A stretch of DNA of 64,000 nt from Colletotrichum lupini (Eukaryota > Ascomycota > Sordariomycetes > Glomerellales > Glomerellaceae). The notes under the pieces are model-generated. The model was not told the DNA's origin. It was given only the letters and a program-made list of their open reading frames with translations, and searched no databases. Where the stretch lies: contig NC_064682.1 in the NCBI RefSeq assembly GCF_023278565.1, positions 2,666,001-2,730,000 on the forward strand. Reading direction: 5' to 3'. Both the position numbers and the translations under genes were made by a program. The first letter of the stretch is position 1; the number at the start of each line of letters is the position of its first letter. Below, in pieces: positions 36,221-47,198 of this stretch.

Positions 36221-39200
36221 ATAAAAAAAAAGAGAACGAAACCCGATCCTAAATAGAATCCTAATCCTTTATAAATAAGTAAATATTAACCCGGATTATT
36301 AAGGGACGTAAATATATAAAATCGCAGATTAACTTAATAATAAGTAAATTAATATAATATTAATTTATTTAACTAAGGTTTATAAGAAAAAGGGGCTATA
36401 GGGGTAACCCCTATTCTATAAGATCGCAAACGACCTTAGTTACTAGTTAGATAAATAGTTCGTAAGCATAAGCTTAGGAATTATAAAAGTAGTTAATATA
36501 TTCTTTTACGGGCGAGGGGTATTATTAGTATAATTATAATCGTAAGAGCTATATAAAATACTAATAGTAATAATTATAAAAGAGGAATTTGTATTATAGA
36601 ACTAGGTATAGGCTAATAGAGCGTATAATTACTTTAATAAATTTAGAAAAAGGGTAAATAACTTAGATTTCCTCCTTATAATTACTAATAAAAATTTATT
36701 ATTATAAAAGGATATACCGGGGCAAAATATAGTACTAGAAGTATAATAATTAATAATTCTACCTATTTCGATCTATAACTCGTTACTATTACTAAGGTAA
36801 AATTTAGTACCGATTAGTTAATAAAAAAGGAGGTAAACGACCTAAAGTTATTAATAGTACGTAGTAACGTAAGGATCGCATATAAATACCGAAAATCTAA
36901 TAATAAATACGAAGTAATTTATAGACTTTAAAAAGATCTTTTTAAAAGAGAAATTATACTCTAAGGGGAAGTATAAGGTCTTATAAAAAACCCTAACGAT
37001 ATTTTATAATTATTACGAAAAAGTCGGAATTAGGGAATACTAGTACTATTTAGTAATTAATATTATATTCGTAAGTAAAGCCTCTAATTACTATTACGAA
37101 GCGGTACGTAATCTTAATTAAAATAACTTTCTTAGTATAATTAATATAATCTAAAGCTACTTTAAGACTTATAATAAAAACCTAGAGCTCCTATTTAAGC
37201 TACGAGCGATTTTTTTTATATCTATAGCTAGGATAATAAAAGGTAAATTGCGAGTAGAGATCCTTAAAAAGCTTATTAATTAAATCAATAAGCTAATAAA
37301 AACCTAGCTAAATAAGGGGATAAATAAGCGGAAAGTCGGATATTTTTATATCGTAGTTTAGCGTATATTAGAAGTAAAAATGACCCTATATTAAGTACCC
37401 GAAAATTACGAGACGCTCTACTCGAGGCTAAGATCTAGCTTTAATATTAAAATAAGAATACTATACTAAACCTATTTCTAAGTATACGACGGCCCTTATT
37501 AGTAATATTAAGTTAATTAAATATATAATAAGAAAGGAAAAGAGGCTAGATATAGTAATCGTTAATAAAGAGGCCTAGATTCGTTAAATAGGTAGAGATT
37601 TAATTTATAAGTAAGGTAATAGAAGAGGTAATATTATATTTATAAAAAGGATAGATATTAATTAAGTAATTACTTTAAAAAAGAGCGTACTAAATTATAT
37701 AAATAGTATAAAAAGTCGAGGGTAGTAAATAATAAAACTAGCCCTCGTTAGTTTAACTAATTTTTTATTATATATAAGGGTAGATCTAGGGGTACGGAAC
37801 TTAGTAATAATAGCTAAAGTAGCGGCCTAAAGTATATACCCCCTATAAGAGATTCAGAAAATAAAGAAGATCTTACCCCTTATACTAATAAATTAGATTA
37901 TAACGAAATTAATAATATTAACTACTTTCTTTTTACCCCGTTAGCTTTTAAAAAATATACGAGGCTAAATAAATAAAGAGTAGTAAAAGCTTTTAATAAA
38001 TAGGCTTTTATTTACGGATAGTAAGGGAAGGTCCTTTAGATAACGGATATAGAGGTAGTTAAAAGGGCGAATTTAATAGGGCCGAAGCTTATTTTCTTAA
38101 TAATTAAGGAGAAGATACTATCTTTTTTAATATTTAAAAAAAAAGAATATAGTACTAAGTAAATTTAGGGGTAGCTAGAGGGGTCCTTTTTATATTATTT
38201 AGATCCCTCAAATATTAAGCTCGTATAGGTATTTTATATAAGCAAAAGGTACGACTTAGATAATTTTTATAGGATTATTTTAAATATTAGGGTATTATAA
38301 TAGTTAACTAAAGGAAAAGGGTAATTCTAAGCGTTATAAAAAATTGCGCTAGTAATACTTAATACGTTAATAATAAGTATTACGAGGATTAGTTTTAGCT
38401 TAAGTAAGGAAATCGTCGCCCTAAGTATAATAGAAATAGAGACGTACTTCGGAACGATAACTTTTTATATTTTATTTATTAATACCCTATTTCTCTTATA
38501 TTTAAAAGATATAGATCGATTGGGTATTATATTTAATAATACGAGGAATAGAATCTCTAGCGGTAAGTACTTCGATATAGTTAAATAACGATAGGGGTAT
38601 ACGTTTATAAAGCTTATTAATAATACGAAGTTAATTAATTACTTAACGGAAAGTGAGCTTAGAAAACTATACTAAAGATTCGGGCACTTATTAATTACGA
38701 AGCTATATAACCTCTTAAAGTAATTAAGTAATAATAATATTAAAATAGGGGCGCTAGAGTAGTTAACGAAAGTATATTATTAATACTAAATAAATACGCA
38801 AAGCTTACGTAGATTTAAGTTTAAATTGCGTAATAAGCTTAACTTTAATTAGGAAATCGTCGTTAATATTTTCTATTTAAATAGTTAGTTAGTACTATAT
38901 ATAATCGATATAGCTATATCTTTTTAAATAGGGTAATTCTTCTGGGATTTATAAGTAAAGATAATATAAATAGCTTTATAAAAAAGCTAGATCGATATAT
39001 ACTAGGGACTACTAAATAATATTAGAACTAACGCTAGTACTAGCTTTAAATTAATAAAATTTAGAGATAATATAACGGCTTATAATATATAGTTAAAAAT
39101 CGTACCCGTTAAAGCGCACTATAATATTAAAAAAGTAAAAAGGGTATACTAATAGTTAAAAAGGGCGTTTAGAATTATTAAAAAAAATCTGGATTTTATT

Positions 39201-41568
39201 AATAACGAATACCTCTAGATAGTACTTAAATACTATAATAATATTATAGAGCCTAATGGACTTATACTAACGCTATTAGTATTTAAAGTATATTTAAGAA
39301 CAACCTTAGCCTCGCTACCGTTACTAAGTATAAGTTAATAAGCCTAAGTAATTAAAAAAGTAATACGGGTACTACGTAAAGTAAATATAAAAAAGTAAGT
39401 TAACGAGGTAATTATTACGCGCAATAGGCCCGATATAGGGGATAATCTAAATATACTACTAAATTTAAATATATAAGTATAGTATAAAATTATTTAATAA
39501 TAGGCTAGGCTATATAAGTTAAGTTTTATTAACGAGCGCTTTTATATAGTCATAAAAGATCGTAATTAGCTACTTAAACTATTAATTATAGTAGTTAGAC
39601 CGTACTATATAGATCCTAACGAGGTAACTTTTAACTTATAAAAAAAAAGAAAAGCTAGGGGAAACTATATAACCCGCGGTAGAAGTATAAGAAATTATCT
39701 TTAATAAAATCGTCGTAGTAATATTAATAAATAACGAGGAAGAGGAAATTGCTAAAAGGGTACTAATACTATTAGTAAGACGTTACGGAAGACTACGACG
39801 GTAAGCCTTAACGCGGCAATTTATTATTAATAACGAGGTAATTAATACCTTTTATATAAAAAGAAAAAAAGCCGATTTCGAGCTAGTAATTAAACTACGT
39901 AAAGAAGGTATAATTATAACTATTAAAAAGCCGTATAAGGGATTAGATTTTATTAAAATAGACACTTTTCGTAATTAAGGGGTCTATTAATTTATCCTAT
40001 ATAACTTAGAAAAATATATAAACCTCCGCATATTTAAATTACGAATAGTTCGTAAAATTAAAGAGAAAAGAATACCCTAGCTATATAAGAAGTCTAGATA
40101 TATAATTTAGGGGTATAATAACGTCGAAAAGGCGACGCTACTTATATAATTACTTATTATATAGCGCTATAGCTAACGATTAATAATAATACTAATAGTA
40201 TTATTATAGAAGAAGGGATATAAGATTTAGAGCTATAATATTACCTAGGCCTATACCTAATTAGCTACAGGGCTTATAAGGAAAATCCTAGCCTATTTAT
40301 TAAAAGAAATAGTTACTAAGTACTTAAAAAGTACGATTATTAAAGTACTTAAGCTACTATATAGGCTCGTAAAATTAGGTACTTATTAGTAGGCTACTTA
40401 CTACGATTTTTATATTAATTAATTATTAATAGTTACTTCTATATACGACCCGTGCTTATTAGTTACGGAGTACGAAAGTAATTAATGTAGGATTATTAAA
40501 ATATAGACTAACGATATATTAGGCCTATTTAATATTAACTTTATAAAAAAGGAGGATAAGGAGCTTTAAAAAGCGGGCTTCGTAACGAAGTTAAAAAAGG
40601 TCTTTATAATAAATACCCTCTTAATATTTAATAATAGGATTTTTATAATTAAAAGGGAAACCGTCGTTTTTTAATAAAAGGGGTAGGGTAAGAAGATTAA
40701 CCTCGTCGATCTAAATATAACTAATATTAAAAAGTAGTATAAAGCTAAGCTCGTACGAGGGGTATATATTATAAGTATTTATTAGCCCGAGGCGACTTTT
40801 AATTATACTAAAGTAGCGTAGGCTATAGATTTAACTAAATAAGACGTTAAAGTATTTAATAAGCGGCTTAAGTAGTAATAAACGAATCTCGATTAAGGTC
40901 TCGTTTATTACTTAATTAACTTTATAGTTAATAAGCTCTACGTCTTTATTAATAAGTTATTTATAAATAATAACGACCTTATTTCGTAATTAAGGTATAT
41001 TATTATCTTAGCTAATAAGAGTATAAGTAAGAGCGAATTTACTATATATAATAATATAATCTATTACTTATTAATTAAAAATAAGTAAGTAATAAGAAGT
41101 ATACTAATATCGGAGGTCTATAATATAGTTAATAATATTAACCTCTCTTATACGATTTTAATAACGCTAAAGAAGATTATTAATCGAATTAGCTTTTTAC
41201 TTATTCTAACGGTTATTTATACCGATTCTTATTTACTATATAAATACTTTATTAAATTAAAAATAATAAAAGAAAAGAGGTTTATAATTAATATTATAAC
41301 CCTTAAGTAATCGTATAAAAAGTACGAAATACTTAAAATCCGTTAAATTAATAATAAAAATAACCTCGTAGACGCTTTTATAAAAGTAGTACTAAATAAG
41401 GGATTAGAGTAATTCGTAAGTAGTAAAAAAGTTATTATATAAATAAAAGGATAGGTTATATAAAAAGAGTAGAGAAAAGGGGGAAAAAGAGACGACTTAA
41501 TAAACGGGCCCGACGTTAAATTATACCTCTAACCGTAGTAGTTAAATTAATAAAAAAAAAAAAGTTAA

Positions 41569-41773
41569 TATTAAATTAGAAGTCTAATTTAACCGCGGTA
41601 TATAGCTAACTACGCAGGGGCTAATTAGGGGCCCTATTTACGATTATTATAACTAGCCTAACCTATAGTTAAAACCTCCTTTTTATACTTACTATATAAA
41701 TATTTATATAGTTTAATTAATCTCTTTGTTAACTACGGTTCGAACTAACTACCCTATAATAGGGATACTAACA
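41569..41773 (+). repeat. 3' LTR, 205 bp
   Basis: Starts TATTAAATTAGAAGTCT (more RIP-mutated than the 5' LTR start) and ends GGATACTAACA with an intact CA terminus, followed by GAACT. It is preceded by a long A tract that could be the polypurine tract. Confidence 0.85.
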
Positions 41774-41774
41774 G

Positions 41775-42072
41775 AACTCCTTCGCAATTTCTGCACCGGG
41801 TCCCAGCTTGAGAGGTCAAGGTCAGTAACAACAGATAGGGTGATCTCATCGAAAGGTATGCACGCGGCCAGAAGGAGTACCTTGCCAACAAGGCGAACCC
41901 GAAGTTCTCGCAGCTGTCTGATCACCAGAATTCCCGCCTTCTCAGGGCATTTGACCAATGAATCGCGTCTCATGAGCTGGATGCTTCGGCTTTCCCCAAA
42001 CATTTGTGAGTTGATGCCAAGAATCGTTTGGCTGAGATACATCATATCAGGACCACAACGGGGTGGGCGTGA
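41775..42072 (+). pseudogene. C-terminal fragment of the lineage-specific family, four in-frame stops
   Basis: In the frame beginning right at the LTR border, the peptide reads TPSQFLHRVPA, TGA (41809), EVKVSNNR, TAG (41836), GDLIERYARGQKEYLAN and so on to LLRAFDQ, TGA (41959), IASHELDASAFPKHL, TGA (42007), VDAKNRLAEIHH, ending at a fifth TGA (42070). It aligns with the later part of the 31-kb copy: FLSKENPFWKTKVTANK versus FLHRVPA.EVKVSNNR, which suggests the first stop replaces Trp (TGG to TGA). All internal stops are one C-to-T or G-to-A step from CGA, CAG or TGG. The 5' half of the gene is not on the other side of the retroelement, so the fragment was truncated before or during insertion. 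Confidence 0.6.
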
Positions 42073-42767
42073 AGAGCTGAACAAGAGGCTTGAATGCGTG
42101 AGAACATCTCTGCTAGTAGTTACCAGCTAGTGGAAATAGAGGTCTGTAGATTTGGTGCGATACTATGCCATGGTCTTGGGACTAGAAGCGTAATTAGGAG
42201 AGGTCTTTAGTCTTTGCGTCTTAGAAATTTCTCTACTTGCGTCGTCTCTGAGAGACATTTTAGAAGGATGCCATCTCAACGACGAATAATGAGACTTGCG
42301 TCTTTGCATTGCACAGAACGGTCATGTGAGTCTCTCTCTTGCCTTAGTCTTTCAAAATAATTGTCAGCGGTAACAGCAAGCCGTCAGTGGAAAAGACGAA
42401 GTTCTCATGATCATGGTCAGCAATGCAAGATGAATGGGATCTCCCCGCCCCAAGTTTGATTCAAGATTAGAGGAAGGAATAGAGGTGTCGCTTTCTTTAT
42501 GATCTGCATCGGTCGTGATGAATGTCGGTAAAGTGCTGTAGCACTAAAGACACACGCTTCCTTCACAAGTATTTCCCTTTCTGTGCTTGCTATGTGCAAG
42601 TTTGTACCTTGGCCCCTAGAAATTGCCTCACGTCCTGCTTGCATCTTCAAAGAATGTCTCTACCTGCCTCGAAGATAAGAAGACCGCCATTTGTTCCTTC
42701 TTTCCTCCCTCAAAGCAGATACATCATCGTAAAAGCCCCCCCCCCCCCCCCCCCCCCCAATATCTTA
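42073..42767. other. Intergenic with a C23 homopolymer
   Basis: No gene seen. A run of 23 C (42,736-42,758) lies 10 bp beyond the stop codon of the coiled-coil gene at 42,768. Confidence 0.5.
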
Positions 42768-43265
42768 TCATCTGCGCTTTATACCTTGGCGTTTAAGATA
42801 GCCGTTGATGCTGCTGAGCGTTTCGGCTCTGCGGCGTTCAGAACGTCTGGACGTCTCAGCATACTCCAGCGACGTCTCGTAAGCTTCACGTTCCTCTGGA
42901 GTGGCCTGAATGGCTCTCTGCAGGCGCGCATTCTGCTCCCGGTCTTTCTGAGCCTGCGCCTCCTTCTGCAGGTGCTCCTTCTCTGCCTGCCCGGCCTGTT
43001 AAATGGCCTCTTCACGCTTCTTCTCCTCGATCTGAGCCTTACGCTCCTCCTGAATCTTAGCATGGAGGTTCTGAATCTTCTTCATCTCCTGCTCCTCCAT
43101 ATCGCCTGCGTTATCAGCCTGGGATATCCCCTGGTGAGTGGGGGCGGCGGGGTTGTCATGGGTAGTGCCTGTGGAAGATCCTGTGGCAGGGCCCGGCTGG
43201 TTGTTGTTCTCGGGGCCCATCTCGTGAGGGGCAGTGGGGTCGGCAGAAGTTCCGTTGGAAGCCAT
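42768..43265 (-). pseudogene. Coiled-coil protein gene with an in-frame TAA
   Basis: From the ATG at 43265 (MASNGTSADPTAPHEMG) the frame runs 88 codons through a low-complexity Asn/Pro/Thr region into a coiled coil (MEEQEMKKIQNLHAKIQEER, then KKREEAI). It meets TAA at 43001-42999 and then continues in the same frame for 76 codons with unmistakable coiled-coil sequence (QAGQAEKEHLQKEAQAQKD, then GYLKRQGIKRR) to TGA at 42768. Glutamine (CAA) would fit the heptad context exactly, so TAA looks like a CpA to TpA mutation. It resembles the C-terminal halves of the two-part family genes in this window, but no N-terminal partner domain is visible upstream. Function unknown. Confidence 0.5.
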
Positions 43266-44745
43266 CTCTATCATGGGACTGTCTGATTAAGATTAGCTTC
43301 GGATGACATTAATTGCGCTTGTAGCGATCAAGGGCGGTAGGCTAACCTGAAGTCAAGACGATACTCGAAGTCTGCGATAGTCGCGCGGAAGTTGAGATGG
43401 GAAAGTACGAAGGTGTTTGGGTGAGAATCACTCCGGTGGGAAAGAGATGATTGGGAAATGGTGGTTCTCAAAGGTATAGAAGATGAGACTGCTGATGTGT
43501 AGGATAGGTAGGTACGCCGCGGGGCGAAGAAAAGACTGCTGCACGAAAATTGGAGAGATGTGAAGAGGAAGGGTGCTGTTCAGCTGAGCCGTGACAGAAG
43601 AAGAGCAAAGTAGTTACGCGAAGGTGAGGATTATAAAAGAGGGCCCAGGGCGGTCAAAACTATGCAAGCAGTAGGGCTCAAACCATCTAGAATATGCCTC
43701 CTGAATACTCCCAGCAAGATTTTGTTCACCGTCGCCCCACTTTGCCTACAGGCAAGAAACATGGTCAGGTTCACTTTGGAAGGCACCAGCCCGGAGGCGC
43801 CTTCCTTAATTACGGTCCAAGGTTTAGCTCTCTGAAGCTTTAGCTCCAGTCTATCTTTTTCATCAACGGTATAGGTACTCTATATGGAACTTCAAGTATC
43901 ATAAGAGAGAAACAGTCGTCAACATGACTTCTGTATTCTAGAGGTGCTTTCGGATTGCCGGGCAGATTCTGTGACGAACCAAAGCTAGCGCGAACGAAAC
44001 AACTGCTCAGAGGACGAACAGCAGCTCGAAGTCGGCGAATTGGTAATCGTTTCCCTTTCAATTATGTCTTTCTTCGTCTCAAATACTTCTTCAACGTTAA
44101 CAGCGCTGAAACTCTTGCCGATTTATGTCCGTCCTTCGAAGCAAAGGTGCTCACTCAAGAGCTTGCAGGTGAATGCAGGGAGAACAACATCTTGTATCAA
44201 TCCCTGAATCATTAACGACATGAGGAACACACAATTGGTTTCCGAAGTAAACGACTAATTGCCAAGCCAAACGTCAAAGAGTGAGTACAAACCAGGTATC
44301 ACCAAAATCGCGACACTGGGCTCAAAGCGACGGAACTATTCAATTCTTTGTCATATCTTGCAGAATTCTGTGTTTGTCAATCCTCAATGCCGAGCAATCA
44401 CGTCATCCCTAGTAGTAGACATTTCCGAAGGCTTCGCTCACACTGTGAATGGTGGAAATACGTTCACCCCAACAACCACCGAACCAACAATACGTTAGGT
44501 AATAGTTTGCATGGCAACATTGCAAAGAGGATCGCCATCCCCAGACCCCCCACAACATGTATCCACAATCTTCTCCGGATTCCGCACTTTGCTTGAATAT
44601 TTAAGGGTCCGTTTGCCAGAATTAGAGTTGCAAGCAAGCAAACGATGCATCCCCATCCCGCCGGCTTCTTGGGGCAAACTGCAATATCTTTACGCATAGA
44701 CGTTTTCCGAAGCCTTGCCCCCGCGTTCTCGCGTCCAAACTGCAG
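43266..44745. other. 1.5-kb intergenic region between divergent genes
   Basis: Upstream of both the minus-strand coiled-coil gene and the plus-strand MFS gene. Short frames only, no recognisable motif. Confidence 0.4.
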
Positions 44746-46282
44746 ATGGAGAAAGCGGCTTCTTCGGAGCCAGGGCCCGAGACCCGCCAGAATGCTTCCG
44801 ACCCCCACCAGCCAGACCGGTTCGAGGAAAGGCGCATTTCCTGCGCATCCCACCCCCGCACGGATCTGGAGAACTTCCCCGAGCGGATGGCGGCCACCAC
44901 GCAGGGTCTCTCGACAACGACATCCGTAGCTGACACCGGTGCGAATCCGGATGACTACCCCGAAGGTGGGAGGCAGGCCCTCATTGTACTCTTCGGGGCC
45001 TGGTGCGTTCTGTTCTGTACTTTTGGCTTGGGAAACAGCATTGGCGTCTTTCAAACGTACTATGTGACCGATGCCCTTCGCGAGTACAGTTCATCCACCA
45101 TATCATGGATTACGAGCTTTATGCAATGGACTTTGAACTTCATGCCCATCGTCGTATGTCCAATACTCCTCCGACCCGAATCACTCGTGATCCACTGACA
45201 ACTAACGCAGTGGGGATTTGCCTTTGATAAATGGGGTCCACGGTGGCTTCTCATCTGTGGATCGATAACCTACGTCTTTGGCATAATGATGGTCTCCCTT
45301 GGGTCCGAGTACTTCCACTTCTTCCTCGCCCAAAGCATCGTCTGTCCCATCGGCGCCAGCGCTGTAACGAGCGCGAGCATGTCATGCCTCGTAACATGGT
45401 TCCATCGTCGTCGTGCAACTGCTTTCGGCATCATGATGTCTGGGTCCTCTGTCGGGGGCGTCATTTTGCCAATCATGATCCCGCGAATGATTGAGAGTGT
45501 CGGGTTCCCGTGGGCGATGCGTGCCGTTGGCTTCATGTTTCTCTCTCTTCTGGCAATCGCGTGCTTCACCGTAAGGTCCCGCCTGGCACCTCAAACGAAG
45601 CCCGTGGACATGAAGGAGTACTTCCGGGGCATTCGGGAACCTACAATGATGTCCACTGTCTTCGGTCTTTTCTTAGTCTTCTGGGGTCTATTTGTTCCCT
45701 ACGCCTTTGTTATCTTGCAAGCCAAGGCGCAGGGTATGGACGACGGTTTGGTCATCTACTTGCTGCCCATCATGCATGCCGTAGGGTACGTCCTAAAGCC
45801 CCTCTTCAGGGCCTTCACAACTCCAAAGAACCCCCACTGACCTCTCAATCAGCTTGATCGGGCGTGTCATTCCAGGCCTAGTAGCCGACAAAATAGGCCG
45901 CTACAACATCATGATCATCCTCGCCACCCTCACCGGCATCGCGTGCCTGGCCCTCTGGATCCCAATCAAGAGCAACGCCGGCATCCTAGTCTTCACAGCG
46001 GCCTTTGGCTTCCTCTCGTCGGGGCTGACCTCCATCGGTCCGACGCTGATTGCCCAGATCTCAGATATTCGAGAGATTGGCGCCAGGACTGGCACGGCTT
46101 TCGCGTTCCAGTCGTTTGGGGCGCTTACGGGGAGTCCGATTGCGAGTGCGATTGTCGATGCGCGGGGAGGGGATTATTTGGGTCTGCAGCTGTTTTGTGG
46201 GTTTTCTATTCTTGCTTCGGCGGGGGTGTTTGCTTCGGCGCGGTACGTTCAGGCTGGTGGGTTTGAGCTTAAGAAGGTTTGA
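44746..46282 (+). CDS. MFS transporter, monocarboxylate-transporter-like
   Basis: Exons 44746-45153, 45211-45785 and 45853-46282 with introns of 57 and 67 nt (second intron GTACGT, CTGAC branch, TCAG) give a 470-residue protein. After a hydrophilic N-terminus of about 70 residues, TM1 contains the fungal MCT signature DYPEGGRQALIVLFGAW and GNSIGVFQTYY. Cytoplasmic loop 2-3 reads FDKWGPRWLL (the MFS D-x-x-G-x-R box), and loop 8-9 GLVADKIGRYN repeats it in the second half. Twelve hydrophobic segments fit. Fungal MCT-like proteins import monocarboxylates or export small metabolites at the plasma membrane; the substrate cannot be read here. No biosynthetic cluster genes adjoin it. The extended N-terminus could be shorter if a downstream Met is used. 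Confidence 0.9.
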
Positions 46283-46553
46283 TGACGATGGTCACGTAGT
46301 CATTGTTTTGCATAGGGCATCCTTAGGTGGACGCGTGGGGTAATTGAGTCATAAATCGTGAGAGAGGCAGATGTATTGATCGACTAGGAGCTTTTGCTAC
46401 TTATCACACCCATATACTCTAGTTAGACCAGTCCAACGCCTGATAGCCGTAATCCCCAACCCTTCCTTTGTCCGATGGTGCCAATATGTACAACAGTGAC
46501 CCTTCCATCTTCCTCCAACGAGATACCGGCATCGAGACGTCTTGGTGTACGAA
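46283..46553. other. Short convergent intergenic spacer
   Basis: Lies between the 3' ends of the plus-strand MFS gene and the minus-strand coiled-coil ORF; no gene. Confidence 0.5.
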
Positions 46554-47198
46554 TCAGAAATCAGGGATATTGTGCTTCTCCTTGTAGTCATCAAGGTCAT
46601 TGGCAGCCCACTCCACACCCTCGCCGCCTCGAAGAGCCTCAAGCTCATTGAGGTCATCAACGATGTGGGCGAACAGCATCTCCTGGCCGGAGATGCTACC
46701 GTGCTGCTCGGCAGCCTCCATCTCAGCCATAGCATGAGTCACAGCGCCAGTAATGGTATCGGTCAAAGAGGCGACCACGGCGGTGGCCGTAGCCTCGGCG
46801 TTCTTCTCCATGAGCTTCTGCTTCTCATCCTTGATCTTCTCATACTTGGCTCTGAGGGCCGTGATCTCAGTCTGAGCCATTTGAGCAGCTTTGTTGGTCT
46901 GATCGGTCTGCTGAGTGATGGTCTCAATGACCTTGTCCTTGGCGTTGAAATCATCGAGTGCGTCCTGGATTGTCTTGGTCACGGCAGCCTGGAGCTGGTC
47001 CGCCGAGGTTTGAAGACCGTTGCTGATCTGATCAATCTGCTGGTCGCTGATCTGGAGTGCAGCGAAAGCATCTCGGATCATCTGGGAGATCTGGAAGGCA
47101 GACGGGACGGTAGGGTCGGACTGGGCAGGGGCGACCGGAGCAGCAGGAACAGCGGGAAGGGAGCTTTTAGGATCCCGTTTGGCCAATTCGATCGACAT
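46554..47198 (-). CDS. Coiled-coil ORF overlapping the preceding family ORF
   Basis: A 214-residue frame from the ATG at 47198 (MSIELAKRDPKSSLP). A Pro/Ala linker leads to QISQMIRDAFAALQISDQQI and a long helical, Gln/Ala/Lys-rich coiled coil (EITALRAKYEKIKDEKQKLM), ending HNIPDF. The start lies 32 nt inside the 3' end of the 47,718-47,167 ORF, in a different frame (same strand). The two products together match the helical-domain plus coiled-coil arrangement of the 8- and 15-kb loci. I tried the obvious donor GTGAGC (47,240) with acceptors at 47,164 and 47,121 and neither joins the two frames. It could be a second cistron, a frameshift product, or a broken gene. Confidence 0.55.
   Translation of the reverse strand: MSIELAKRDPKSSLPAVPAAPVAPAQSDPTVPSAFQISQMIRDAFAALQISDQQIDQISNGLQTSADQLQAAVTKTIQDALDDFNAKDKVIETITQQTDQTNKAAQMAQTEITALRAKYEKIKDEKQKLMEKNAEATATAVVASLTDTITGAVTHAMAEMEAAEQHGSISGQEMLFAHIVDDLNELEALRGGEGVEWAANDLDDYKEKHNIPDF

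Larger units (their letters stand above)
31949..41773 (+). mobile_element. Composite RIP-inactivated LTR element with Ty1/Copia pol
   Basis: A 9,825-bp block between two 205-bp LTRs, flanked by AAACT (31,944-31,948) and GAACT (41,774-41,778), a 5-bp target duplication differing by one G/A transition as RIP would cause. Copia coding remnants read on the plus strand: a GAG-pre-integrase segment (RFGH..ITKLYNLL) near 38,650-38,720, integrase near 39,100 (V.AHYNI.KV.R), and reverse transcriptase/RNase H from about 39,900 to 41,400 with ITxAYTxL.TGLIRKI, YDPCLLVTEYES near 40,443-40,478 and KLYVFINKLFINNNDL. A pure A tract (41,552-41,563) precedes the 3' LTR. The block contains a pogo-like transposon and an un-RIPped island, so it is nested. 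Whether the 205-bp LTRs belong to the Copia pol itself is likely but not proven. Confidence 0.8.

Noticed and set aside
18451..41773. CRISPR-like or satellite arrays in the AT-rich blocks
   Set aside because: The repeated look comes from RIP-driven TA richness; no regular spacing or spacer pattern was found.
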